Source: Paenarthrobacter ureafaciens
GTDB taxonomy: Bacteria; Actinomycetota; Actinomycetes; Actinomycetales; Micrococcaceae
Reading direction: 5' to 3'
Length of the DNA: 64,000 nucleotides
NCBI RefSeq assembly: GCF_004028095.1
Contig: NZ_SBHM01000007.1
Location: 1,302,001-1,366,000 of the forward strand
The notes beneath the pieces were generated by a model. It made no database searches. It saw only the letters and a program-made list of their open reading frames with translations, and was not told where the DNA came from. A program made the position numbers and the translations under genes. Positions 16,388 through 25,738 of the stretch are shown piece by piece. Each line of letters begins with the position of its first letter. The first letter of the stretch is position 1.

Positions 16388-17983
16388 GTGTCCCACCCGA
16401 TCGACGTCGGATCAGTGCTTGGCGGCCGCTATAAAGTCACAGCCACCGTATTGACCTCGCATGACCAAGATCTGGTGCTCGACGGCGTCGACCAGGTTCT
16501 CAACCGTCCCGTGAGCATTCTTGTTGCCGGGCCGGGAAACGCAGAGCAGGTAGCCCAGAGCGCACGGGAAGTGGCTACGGGGGAACGTCCTGGCCACGTG
16601 CAGATCCTGGACCTCGGCGTCAGCGACAACACCACCTACCTGATCACCAACCACAGTACGGCTCCGGATCTCCTGGACCTGGTGGTTGCCACCAACCCCC
16701 CGTACGTTGAGCCGTTCTTCACCGAAACCCTCGGCAGCGAAATCTTCGGCCAGTCCCGTACCTACGAGCCCGAAACCTATGACGGCCTCTACGAGGACGA
16801 CGAGCACGAGGCCGAATACATCCAATATGACCGCGATGGCTACCCCATCCACCGGGAGGGTGACGCAGAAGTTCCTGCCGCGCCCGCAGTTCCGCCGAGG
16901 CCTGAGGCCAGCCCGGGGTCCGCAAAGGGTTTTGGGGCCAAGATCGCTGCCGCGGCTGCCGGAGCGGGAGCAGCAGGAGCCGCTGCCGCTGCTGCCCTGA
17001 AGCAGGCAGGTACCAAGAACCACGACGCCGGTGTGGCCGCTGGCGCTGCCGGGAACGGAGCCGCGGGTAACGACGTGGAGCCGCCGACCCAGGCGGTTTC
17101 TTCGCCGCCTCCTGCGCCTGTGAGCAAGCCACAGACCGCACCCCAGCCTCCCCGCGAACCGGCTGCCGAACCGAAGGTGTCACTGTGGTCCGAGGAAGAC
17201 TATGGTGCTGCGGGGGGTGCTGCGGGTTCAAACACCACCGACCCCGGATATGACCGTGCGGCAAGTAGCTTCCCCGCTTCCGCCGCCGTGGTGGACGAAG
17301 ACTACGATGACGAGGTTTACGAAGACGAAGCGCCCGCCAAGGAGCCGCGGTCGCTGCGCTGGCTGGTAGGTGGGCTCCTGGCTGCCGTGCTCATTGTTGG
17401 TCTGGTCCTGGCTGTCACGAACCTGGGCAGCCTCCTGCCGAGCTCCCAGCCTACGGCTGCCCAAACCACCACCGAGCCGCCGGCTACGGGCACGCAGTCC
17501 CAGGAACCGACACCGACCGAGAGCTCAGCCCCTTCGGCGCCGCCGGCCGTTGACTCGATCACCCGCCTCGGTACTTTCGACTTCGCAGCGACGTTCGACA
17601 AGGATCTGCCCAAGGCCTTCGACGGCAACGCTGCCAGCTACTGGTCCGACATGGAATTCGCTACTCCGGACTGGGGCGGACTCTCGGGGGAGATGCCGCT
17701 CGTCATCAAGCTCAAGGAACCGGCAGAGGTTAAGTCGGTTGTCCTTAACCAGCTGGGCGGATCCGGCGGCAGCATCAGCGTCTTCACCAACGACCGTCCG
17801 GCGATGGATGGCGCCAAGCTGGTGGGCACCAACAGCTTCACGTCGCCTGAGTTGACCATGCCACTGGCGGCGCCGACACAGACCCAGTACGTCATTGTGG
17901 TCATCAAGTCGCTGCCCAAGCTGGCTGCCCCCAAGACCCGGTTCGGCTACGGACTGCGGTTGGCTGAGGTCACCGTCCAGTAG
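16388..17983 (+). CDS. Membrane protein with kinase-like N-lobe remnant and C-terminal sugar-binding-like domain
   Basis: A 531-residue single-pass protein starting at GTG 16388 behind AGGAGG. Residues 9-100 resemble only the N-lobe of a Ser/Thr kinase: LGGRYKVTA and RPVSILVA occupy the place of the glycine loop and the VAIK strand, but the lysine, HRD and DFG are absent, so it cannot be a kinase. A Pro/Ala-rich acidic linker (100-320), one membrane helix (about 325-347), a Thr/Pro-rich spacer and a C-terminal beta-rich domain (about 390-531, discoidin/F5-8C-like) follow. Lying next to murJ, it matches the domain order of the tail of mycobacterial MviN. A regulator of MurJ is likely (inference). 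Confidence 0.7.
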   Translation: MSHPIDVGSVLGGRYKVTATVLTSHDQDLVLDGVDQVLNRPVSILVAGPGNAEQVAQSAREVATGERPGHVQILDLGVSDNTTYLITNHSTAPDLLDLVVATNPPYVEPFFTETLGSEIFGQSRTYEPETYDGLYEDDEHEAEYIQYDRDGYPIHREGDAEVPAAPAVPPRPEASPGSAKGFGAKIAAAAAGAGAAGAAAAAALKQAGTKNHDAGVAAGAAGNGAAGNDVEPPTQAVSSPPPAPVSKPQTAPQPPREPAAEPKVSLWSEEDYGAAGGAAGSNTTDPGYDRAASSFPASAAVVDEDYDDEVYEDEAPAKEPRSLRWLVGGLLAAVLIVGLVLAVTNLGSLLPSSQPTAAQTTTEPPATGTQSQEPTPTESSAPSAPPAVDSITRLGTFDFAATFDKDLPKAFDGNAASYWSDMEFATPDWGGLSGEMPLVIKLKEPAEVKSVVLNQLGGSGGSISVFTNDRPAMDGAKLVGTNSFTSPELTMPLAAPTQTQYVIVVIKSLPKLAAPKTRFGYGLRLAEVTVQ

Positions 17984-18000
17984 CTCCACCCAACTAAGTC

Positions 18001-18042
18001 GCAGTAGGGGCCGTTTTGATTCGTCAGAACGGCCCCTACTGC
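18001..18042 (+). terminator. Strong hairpin after the murJ-associated gene
   Basis: Fifteen-base perfect arms (18001-18015 and 18028-18042) with a 12-base loop, 17 bases after the stop. No T-run follows, as is common in high-GC actinobacteria. Confidence 0.65.
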
Positions 18043-18139
18043 TACCTACATTGGCGTCACCGCTTCGATTCAGCGCCCCTTCAACCGGTACCCTGAATGA
18101 TGGTGGCTTTTGGGGTCCCTTCGCGTCCCCTGAAGCAAC

Positions 18140-18165
18140 GGAATATTTGAACAGTTGCCGGGGTT
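18140..18165 (+). promoter_or_regulatory. SigR/SigH-type promoter for trxB-trxA
   Basis: GGAAT (18140-18144) followed after exactly 18 bases by GTT (18163-18165) matches the actinobacterial SigR/SigH consensus of the thiol-oxidative-stress regulon. It lies 57 bases before the trxB start, and trxBA is a classic member of that regulon. Confidence 0.75.
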
Positions 18166-18222
18166 GAGTCAGGTGGCTGCCCCGAAAGCCGCAGCATCGA
18201 TCAGGAAAGAGGTTCACGCCAC

Positions 18223-19179
18223 GTGAGCATTGCAGAAAACAACGCATCGCAGGTGCGTGACGTCATCATCGTAGGCTCAGGCCCGGCCGGCTACACAGCT
18301 GCCGTATACACCGCTCGCGCCAACATGAAGCCTCTGCTCATTGCCGGTTCCGTCACCGCAGGCGGCGAACTCATGAACACCACTGACGTTGAGAACTACC
18401 CTGGTTTCCCCGAGGGCATCATGGGCCCGGATCTCATGGAAAACTTCGAGAAGCAGGCCGCACGTTTCGGTACCGAGATCCTCTTCGAGGACGTCACCGC
18501 GTTGGATCTCGACGGCGACATCAAGAAGGTCACGATCGGGACGGGGGAGACCTTCCAGGCCAAGGCCATTATCCTGTCCACCGGTTCTGCCTACCGCGAG
18601 CTGGGCTTGGAGAACGAAAAGCGCCTCTCCGGCCACGGAGTCAGCTGGTGTGCAACCTGTGACGGTTTCTTCTTCAAGGACCAGGACATCGCTGTTATTG
18701 GTGGTGGCGACTCCGCAATGGAAGAAGCATTGTTCCTGACCAAGTTCGCCAAGTCCGTCACGGTGGTGCACCGTCGCGACACCCTCAAGGCTTCCAAGAT
18801 CATGGCAGACCGTGCTCTTGCCCACGAGAAGATCAACTTCCTGTGGAACACCGCAGTCGAGGATGTTCTCGGCGGCGAAAAGGTCACCGGGCTGAAGCTG
18901 AAGAACGTGGTTGACGGTACTGAGTCCGAACTCGCTGTCACCGGTGTCTTCGTGGCTATCGGCAACGATCCCCGCACCGACCTGGTGAAGGGGAAGGTGG
19001 GACTGACTCCTGAGGGCACCATCGCTGTTGAGGGCCGTAGTTCACGCACGAGCATCAAGGGTGTCTTCGCTGCCGGCGACGTCATCGACCCCACGTACCG
19101 CCAGGCAATCACCGCCTCCGGCTCCGGTTGTGTAGCTGCCTTGGATGTAGAGCACTACCTGGCCGACCTGAACTCCTAA
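18223..19179 (+). CDS. trxB: Thioredoxin-disulfide reductase
   Basis: NADPH-dependent flavoenzyme that reduces thioredoxin. The 318-residue protein begins at GTG 18223 behind GGAAAGAGG. It shows the FAD loop GSGPAG (18-23), the redox-active WCATC with Cys143 and Cys146, the NADPH loop GGGDSAMEE (about 157-165) and the C-terminal FAD contact AAGDVIDP. Length and motif order are those of low-molecular-weight bacterial TrxB. trxA follows 31 bases later, and a SigR-type promoter precedes it, so both respond to thiol oxidation (inference from promoter). Confidence 0.97.
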   Translation: MSIAENNASQVRDVIIVGSGPAGYTAAVYTARANMKPLLIAGSVTAGGELMNTTDVENYPGFPEGIMGPDLMENFEKQAARFGTEILFEDVTALDLDGDIKKVTIGTGETFQAKAIILSTGSAYRELGLENEKRLSGHGVSWCATCDGFFFKDQDIAVIGGGDSAMEEALFLTKFAKSVTVVHRRDTLKASKIMADRALAHEKINFLWNTAVEDVLGGEKVTGLKLKNVVDGTESELAVTGVFVAIGNDPRTDLVKGKVGLTPEGTIAVEGRSSRTSIKGVFAAGDVIDPTYRQAITASGSGCVAALDVEHYLADLNS

Positions 19180-19210
19180 GCTTCATCGCAACCAAAAGAA
19201 GGGAAGAGTT

Positions 19211-19537
19211 ATGAGCAACGCTAAAGACGTTACCGACGCAAGCTTCAGCACCGATGTCCTGGCTTCCGAGAAGCCTGTCATCGTTGACTTCTGGGCAGAG
19301 TGGTGCGGTCCCTGCCGCAAGCTCGGCCCGATCCTCGATGAGATCTCTGTCGAGTACGGCGACAAGGTGGACGTCGTGAAACTGAACGTAGACGACAACC
19401 CCGCCATTGCCGCCGAGTACGGCATCACTTCCATTCCCGCTGTATACCTGTTCAGCGGAGGCGAAGTGAAGAGCACCGTCATCGGCGCCAAGCCGAAGCA
19501 GTTCTTTGAAAAGGAATTCGCGGACGTACTGTCCTAG
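19211..19537 (+). CDS. trxA: Thioredoxin
   Basis: Cytoplasmic disulfide reductant of 108 residues, the classical thioredoxin length. The active site is WCGPC with Cys32 and Cys35; the cis-proline loop SIPAVYLF is present near residue 76. AAGAAGGGAAGAG lies just upstream of the ATG. It is co-transcribed with trxB and ends at a strong terminator. It supplies electrons to ribonucleotide reductase, PAPS reductase and peroxiredoxins (family knowledge). Confidence 0.97.
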   Translation: MSNAKDVTDASFSTDVLASEKPVIVDFWAEWCGPCRKLGPILDEISVEYGDKVDVVKLNVDDNPAIAAEYGITSIPAVYLFSGGEVKSTVIGAKPKQFFEKEFADVLS

Positions 19538-19553
19538 TCTTCCGGGCTCAGAA

Positions 19554-19605
19554 GGCCGGCGGTTCCGCTCCTACGGGAGTGGAGCCGCCGGTCTTTGATG
19601 TTTTT
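19554..19605 (+). terminator. trxA terminator
   Basis: An 18-base stem (19554-19571 with 19576-19593, a few wobble pairs or mismatches) with loop TACG, followed by TTTGATGTTTTT. Classic intrinsic terminator that closes the trxBA operon and marks the left edge of the gene-free region. Confidence 0.85.
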
Positions 19606-19767
19606 CTTTGAAATAAATTCACTTCGGTTTATTTTGCGTGCTCTATGCCGTGGACGAGCTTTCCCTGAGCGGTCTGGTGTTTGGATGGGTATGAGGTACC
19701 CGTATGGCGGTGAAACGCTTAGGGCGGAGCGCTTCTCAGCCACGGTGCTGCTGAATCGTGGTGGGTG

Positions 19768-19781
19768 GTTTCACGTGAAAC
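19768..19781. promoter_or_regulatory. parS site 1
   Basis: Perfect GTTTCACGTGAAAC, the ParB-binding palindrome. Leftmost site, 162 bases after the trxA terminator. Confidence 0.92.
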
Positions 19782-20344
19782 GGTCCCCGCGGACGTCGAG
19801 GGCTTCGCAGTCTTTCGCCGGCTCATGAGAGTAGCTTCGTTCAGAGTTCCTGGGTCAGCCGCTGGTTCGCAAAGGTAGACCGCAGAGGATAGTCAGGGAG
19901 TGGTGATTTTCCGGTGCGCTCCTGCGGGACATTTCGACGCCATTTAGCGCCTCCCGGGGTCCGAGAACGTTCTAGGGTGCTTCAATGCCAACCGCGCTTC
20001 AGGGCCCGCGGACAGTCATGACTCGTCGACTCTTCCGTCAAGACCGGCACCAACGCGTCCTCGTGGCTCAGCTCGCGCCATTCAAATCGCTCCGCGTGGC
20101 TCGTCTCATGGGAGATCTCCTGGCTGGATCGTGGGATGCGCGCTATGCGTCTGGGCTCTAACAGAGGTGCCCCGTGCTTAAATCTTCTATGTGATGCGTC
20201 TTCCCAAAAGCACTCCAGGAATTGCTACGGCATTCCTGCAATCACTTCACCCCTTCCTCGTGGACATCCCCGACCAACGAGAAGCGTGTTATCACGTTAG
20301 GAACTAGTCAGTCAGTACCAGCCAGCTATGTGCTGCGACATCCG

Positions 20345-20358
20345 GTTTCACGTGAAAC
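20345..20358. promoter_or_regulatory. parS site 2
   Basis: Perfect GTTTCACGTGAAAC followed by AT, as in most copies here. Confidence 0.92.
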
Positions 20359-20515
20359 ATACTTCTGTCTGCCGTCAGCATCGCTTCAGATCGCAGCAGA
20401 AAGAGCATCCCGCGCCGCACTCGAGCCCGAGTGACTGCTCTGGATTTCATCCCTGCCCCTAGAAATAGTCCCCAAAGGCTCTAAAACCGTCCAGAATGAT
20501 AGACGAGGGGGACTC

Positions 20516-20529
20516 GTTTCACGTGAAAC
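20516..20529. promoter_or_regulatory. parS site 3
   Basis: Perfect GTTTCACGTGAAAC, 171 bases from site 2. Confidence 0.92.
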
Positions 20530-21410
20530 ATTGCATCAACTATCCGTGTAAGCTTGAGCGCACGCTTCTAAACCGAGTAATTGGCGCTGACAACAGCGCG
20601 ATCTACCTCGATCTCAGGAGAGTCCCCTGAGTCACGCGCACCCCGTCTGAACGCGGGGAATTGACCTCCACGGGCAACCGATGACTCTAAACCGGTGCCG
20701 AACGTGAGACAAATCGGAACGCGCCTGACCAAGATGCACACCAGCGCACGCGTTGCCGCGGCCGCGCCCGCCATAGCCACGCCAAGAACTACTACGCATG
20801 GACAAGCTAAGCCTCCCTTCAGGTATTCCGCAGAACCTCTACTTGGCCGCACATCGGGCCCGGCCCGTACGGTGTCTTCTGCATCGAATGCCGTGCATAG
20901 AAAGGCGACCCTCCGTACACCGCCTCGATACGTGCGCAGCAGGCAACGTGAGAGAAGGTTGCTCTCGTCGTAGCGCTGCGTCAAACCCAGTTTCCGGGTC
21001 CGTTCAAGCGCCTAGAGAGTCGGTTCCTCCGGCAGGAGAGCATCAACTGCAGCGTTTCGTGTCGAGCTGAAACAGAATCTGCTTCGTGTCTGAGACTCAG
21101 CTAGCCATGCTGATGCCACTACGAAGAGTTTTCACCCGGCTCGAAGTGGATCACGACAGCTCTACTGAGCGGCTGGGATCAGATAAACGGAACTCGGCCA
21201 GCCCGATGGTCAACGGGCGCGCCAAATCGACCACTCCTTCCCGCACCCCGCCCTGAGGGGCACGCTAGCGGAACGAAGGGGCACATGTGATGTGACGATT
21301 CCACCCAGGTATTACCCAAGGTGGGTTCCCGAGTTCCAACCGGCCCTCTCACCACCAACGAACGAGCACGAAATACCGGCACTTCCTTGAACCACGCCAC
21401 CTCAATCCCT

Positions 21411-21424
21411 GTTTCACGTGAAAC
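21411..21424. promoter_or_regulatory. parS site 4
   Basis: Perfect 16-base TGTTTCACGTGAAACA palindrome including both flanking bases. Confidence 0.93.
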
Positions 21425-22052
21425 ATAAGTGGACCCAGTATGCAGACTGTCGAGAGTAAACTTGTTGCGCCGCTCGGTCCCCGGTGACCTTTTCCGGATC
21501 GAACCCTGAAGTGGGGGACACCGCGCTGCCCCGCTCCAGCTTGCTCGAGCCTAAAGTACACCGGCGTTTCGGCCTTCGTATTCTGGGGCTTTACAACGGA
21601 GATGGAGGATCCGTGCGGCTGCATTCCTACCGGCTGGGCAAGGGTGAGACAACCGCCAGCACTTACGAGGACGAATTGGACGCGAGTCCTTCATCAACAC
21701 CTATAGGCCGGCCCATCACGGAGCGGGCACATGTCAGAGGTGCCTTGGCCGAACTCAAGGTCAAAGAAACCGAAGGTCTCCACAGCCCTAACAGCGAACA
21801 ACTCGATAGCCTCGTTCGTCGCATTGGCGGTTGAATCCCTCTGTCTCCAGAGTCGCCCTAGGGCCGGGTGTGCCCGGTCCTGATGGTGGAATGTCGCCTG
21901 TGGCGTGGCATTTCATCCACGGCTACACATTACGTGGCATCACCCGGAGCCACGTGCCAGCGCGTTGAAGTCGCGTCGAGATGTGGGCTGGGATCCGCAG
22001 CCTGCTCAGCTAGGCACTTCAGATCCGAATCGTGTGACTGCCTGCCACCCTT

Positions 22053-22066
22053 GTTTCACGTGAAAC
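22053..22066. promoter_or_regulatory. parS site 5
   Basis: Perfect 16-base TGTTTCACGTGAAACA, about 450 bases left of the first DnaA-box triplet. Confidence 0.93.
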
Positions 22067-22493
22067 ATCGAGAATCCGCGGAGGGGGCCACCCCTAGGAG
22101 CGGACCGTACCTTCCTTGGAGTCCCAGTTCCGGTCTTGAAGAGGTCACACAACCGTTGGCTCGCCGAGACTGCCTCCTTCAGGTCGAGATCTGTTATGAA
22201 GTACGTGGATGAGCGCAGACGAGGCCGCGTATGAGACATCCGATGATTGTGATGCGGGACAACAACTATCCTGCTCATTCCTGGTACCGCGGGTTGGGGC
22301 CACCTAGGGTTGTCGTACCGTCGTGCATTCCGCCCCCGGTCCTGCTTCATCTCCATCCATTAGCCGGGGGAGTTTCCCGGCCCCGAGGGTGAGTTCCACT
22401 TGGCAGTGGTCGTCCCTGCAGTCATTCAAGTAGGCCGGATCGCTCCGAGCTCACCCGTCCCCTGAGGCCTAGGTGGCCGCAAACACCGTATGA

Positions 22494-22548
22494 GTATCCA
22501 CACATCGGACCCGAGTTATTCACAAGGTTATCCACAAGCTTATCCACG
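22494..22548 (+). promoter_or_regulatory. DnaA-box array A inside the centromere region
   Basis: TTATTCACA (22516-22524), TTATCCACA (22528-22536) and TTATCCACG (22540-22548) stand in tandem with 3-base spacers, a 12-base period. GTATCCACA (22494-22502) precedes them. One box is a perfect DnaA consensus and the others differ by one base. Nearly the same array recurs 322 bases to the right. Confidence 0.8.
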
Positions 22549-22837
22549 CGGTCTTGACGATCCGACAGATCCACCTGCCCACATGTCAGCACCGCCCTCG
22601 GTCCGCTGTATATCCGCATCGAGCTGGCCTCTGGCCCTCAGACGCGGCACTCGCCCTCAGGTGCCACAATTTTCTCAGAATACAGCTGATTTCGCCTTCA
22701 CAGACGACGCAGTGCGATGCGATCTAATCTCGCAGCCTTCGATAAACGTGGACATTGAACCACGGCTGTTCGTTGAGCCCTTCCCGTCATAGCACCCCGG
22801 TGAAGACGTGCCCGGTGAGCTCACATGGACTCATGTC

Positions 22838-22870
22838 TTATCCCCAAGGTTATCCACAGGCTTATCCACG
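22838..22870 (+). promoter_or_regulatory. DnaA-box array B inside the centromere region
   Basis: TTATCCCCA (22838-22846), TTATCCACA (22850-22858) and TTATCCACG (22862-22870) in the same order, orientation and 12-base period as array A, with the same AGG first spacer. Confidence 0.8.
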
Positions 22871-22958
22871 GCCGGACGGTATGAGCTGGCGCCATCCACA
22901 TGCAGTCCTGCCGGGCTCAATGATAAGAACGAGTCTCTACTCTTCTTCACCAGATGCT

Positions 22959-22972
22959 GTTTCACGTGAAAC
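22959..22972. promoter_or_regulatory. parS site 6
   Basis: Perfect 16-base TGTTTCACGTGAAACA, 88 bases right of DnaA-box array B. Confidence 0.93.
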
Positions 22973-24257
22973 ATCGGAAGCAGGGCCGCGGGCTGCGGTA
23001 CAGACGGCATGTACCGCCCAGTCCCGAACGCAAGCTAGTCCACGTCTACGGTCGTTAGTAGATACGCCAGGACGCTCGCATCATCTCTGCCTCATCACTG
23101 AGACCTACCTCACGACATCAGATCTTTCACGGACTCGCGTCACGCCGTCAGGCCCGCATCAAGCCGTCAGGATTGCGCCGTCGGCAAAGGAAGGTGGTAG
23201 GAGCTCTGGGACCAAGCCACAGAAGTGGGCACAATGCCGCAGCTCTCTTATGCGGAGGACGTCAGACGGGTGCGCAGGAGACACCGCCAAGCTCCAGCCC
23301 GCCCACCGCCATCGTCTGGGCACACGTAAGGCAACTAGACACATGTAGGGCATCCAGGCGGACGTCAAGCAGACGGGCAGTCGTCAAGCAGGCGGCTTTC
23401 CGCAACTCCCGGACATATCGTCTGGTCATCCGAGTACCTACGCAGCCATCCTCCGGGGGAGCGTCCACCCGAGGCTGGGCACGGTCAATGCAATATCGCA
23501 TCAGACGTAGAGTCTCCCAGTATCGCGCCGCGTACCATCACTGTTCCGCGCGTTGAGAGGCGTAAGAGCGTCCGACGATTCTGGGGTCGACTCACCAAAA
23601 CCCCATCATCTCTAGGCTCCAGAGAAACTCGAAGCTGCGGTTCCTCAAATAGCAATGACAGCTAATCGCTAGTAGCGCTGCTGAGGATGGTTCAGGCTAG
23701 GCGCTCTCTGGGTTGCGCCCAGCCAACTCAACGGGTCGTGCGTATCGCAGCAGCTAATCCTTAGGATTGCGCATCAGCCGCGGCCACGCCTAGGGGAGTC
23801 GCCTGCAGGGGCGCCCTAAGAAGAGACCAGTCACGCTCGGGGGAGCCGTGGCCTGTGACCAGGACCCAGCTACGCCCGGAGCCCTGCCTTGCGACTCTGA
23901 GCGGCCTTTGCACGGTCGGCTCGTACTGCACGGCCTTCTTCCGACCTCGTCGGCCCCATCCACAAAGGAGCACTCCTGCGTTCCAGGGCCTGAGGGCTGG
24001 CTCAGTCGGAGCATCGAGTCCAAAGGCTACAGCCCGAGGGATTCTCCAGCGAACTATGGTGCTTCTTACCGGCGAATCCCTGCCACGCCCAACGGCATCT
24101 CGTATCCTCACCCAGTCCTCCGCTGTCGTGGAACGGCTGGCCGCAGCCCCTCAGAGACGGTCCAACGCTCCTCTTCTAAAGAACAAATATCCCGCTACCT
24201 TCAAGCCCTTGATCGCGGATCTCAATCCCGAGCTCAAGAACCACTGTCTCCGGCTAC

Positions 24258-24271
24258 GTTTCACGTGAAAC
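24258..24271. promoter_or_regulatory. parS site 7
   Basis: Perfect GTTTCACGTGAAAC after a 1.3-kb gap without sites. Confidence 0.92.
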
Positions 24272-24397
24272 ATAGGCAGGGCTGCACTGATCGGACATTG
24301 CAGCGGACCATCAAGCAGGGGCTGCAGTACGTCGAAGGCAAGTTGCAGGCGTGGTCATACACTTCATCATCTAAGCTCTGGTAGTCCTCGGGCGAAG

Positions 24398-24411
24398 GTT
24401 TCACGTGAAAC
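24398..24411. promoter_or_regulatory. parS site 8
   Basis: Perfect GTTTCACGTGAAAC, 140 bases from site 7. Confidence 0.92.
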
Positions 24412-24728
24412 AGCGTCGAGGAACCCTGCTTGGTACGAGCATCCTGCACTGGCGCGTCCGGCCCCGGGATCAGCGTATGGAGTGGTTCTTCCTAGGGGCG
24501 CCTAAAAGGTGGGCGGCGTAGGTCGCCGTGAGGTTGGTCAGGAACGTCTATAGGCGTCTGGAGCACGCTTCGGGGAGACCCCAGCGATGGCTAGGGCGAC
24601 GTAACTTGCAAGCTTGCAGCGTGACGTATGCGGACTTCCGAGAAGCCCCGCTCCTGGCCCTACGGTGCACTTCTCTGAACTAGCCAGCCACCGACGTCGA
24701 TGTGAAGCATCCGGAGCAAATGATCCTT

Positions 24729-24742
24729 GCTTCACGTGAAAC
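24729..24742. promoter_or_regulatory. parS site 9 (one-base variant)
   Basis: GCTTCACGTGAAAC; only the second base departs from the palindrome. Probably still a ParB site of lower affinity (inference). Confidence 0.8.
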
Positions 24743-25120
24743 ATATATCTGCAGAGTAGTGGCAAAGGATAGTCAGTGCGCTCTCACAGCAGTTCGGCCT
24801 CACCTCGAACCGCCCGTGACAGTAAGGATGAGCAAAAACAGGGCGTACCAGATTACGCAAGGAATCGACACACGGCAGTAGGACATGCCTGGGCAGCATG
24901 TGGGCGGATAATTGCACCTCCAGGCGCATGCCAGTGACCTCATGTCACACGATGAACAACGTTCACGCACGACAGGCTGACCCAGACTGACACAAGGAGA
25001 GGACGGCCCTCACGACAGACCTACTCTGATCAGCGTTAACAACGCAAACGGGCCGGCATAAACAAGGGGACCACCCAGCCCAACCAAGACAGCCGTCCCA
25101 TCCAATAAGAAATCATCGTT

Positions 25121-25134
25121 GTTTCACGTGAAAC
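25121..25134. promoter_or_regulatory. parS site 10
   Basis: Perfect GTTTCACGTGAAAC; paired closely with site 11. Confidence 0.92.
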
Positions 25135-25154
25135 GAGCGCAAAAGGCGTCCTTG

Positions 25155-25168
25155 GTTTCACGTGAAAC
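25155..25168. promoter_or_regulatory. parS site 11
   Basis: Perfect GTTTCACGTGAAAC, 34 bases from site 10, the closest pair in the window. Confidence 0.92.
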
Positions 25169-25687
25169 GCTCATCCTCGGCGAGAGTAACTCCCGCGATG
25201 GGTGAATCAAAACTGCAGTAGCCGAGCGCAGTGTGCACTATCCGCGCCAATAGGGATCTCGAGCCCTCACGCTAGGGCACTCAGTCAGTGCATTCGCAGG
25301 AGTGAGGGCATCAACCACACTGAAGCTCGTGGAGCTAATACTTGGAACCGCCACAGGCGACCTGGATGGAGGCTCTAGGGTGGATGGACGCCTCACCCAC
25401 GCCTTAGAACGCGGTCCTGGCCGCCCACAGAGCGGCTTATGCGGATTCAGCGACGCTCCGACAGCCCGATGGACCCGAGGGGCGGTTTAGGGACCTCCAT
25501 GGACACACACAATCTGTCTCCTCGGAAGCTTCCGTGACGAGCGCCCAGATTGGCCCTGACGTCAAAAACCGACGGCACCTTGGATTCAACAAACGGCGTC
25601 CGCATATACCCGTTAATCCACATCACTCAAAAGCGACCCCCGGCCTGGACACACTAGGCCCCTCGTTCAGGGATGCTCGGAGACAGC

Positions 25688-25720
25688 AAAAGGGCCCACT
25701 CCAATGAAGTGAACCCTTTT
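25688..25720 (-). terminator. parB terminator
   Basis: Hairpin AAAAGGG..CACT / AGTG..CCCTTTT with a two-base internal loop, about 20 bases after the parB stop; on the minus strand the stem ends in CCCTTTT. Confidence 0.6.
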
Positions 25721-25738
25721 TCCGATGATAAGGAACTT

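Larger units (their letters stand above)
19606..25687. other. Gene-free parS-rich centromere region
   Basis: About 6 kb with no ORF that has both a plausible start signal and recognisable protein content on either strand; the longest frames (up to about 200 codons) look random in composition. Eleven parS sites (19768-25168) are scattered through it and two DnaA-box triplets sit at 22516-22548 and 22838-22870. It lies between trxA and parB. By family knowledge, parS near the origin loads ParB for chromosome segregation; the length of the gene-free stretch is unusual. I see no tRNA, rRNA, transposase or clear terminator inside it. Confidence 0.75.

Noticed and set aside
22755..23348. 197-codon frame in the gene-free region
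   Set aside because: Crosses DnaA-box array B and a parS site, lacks an SD, and has random-looking composition. The same holds for 20568-20984 and 23848-24384.
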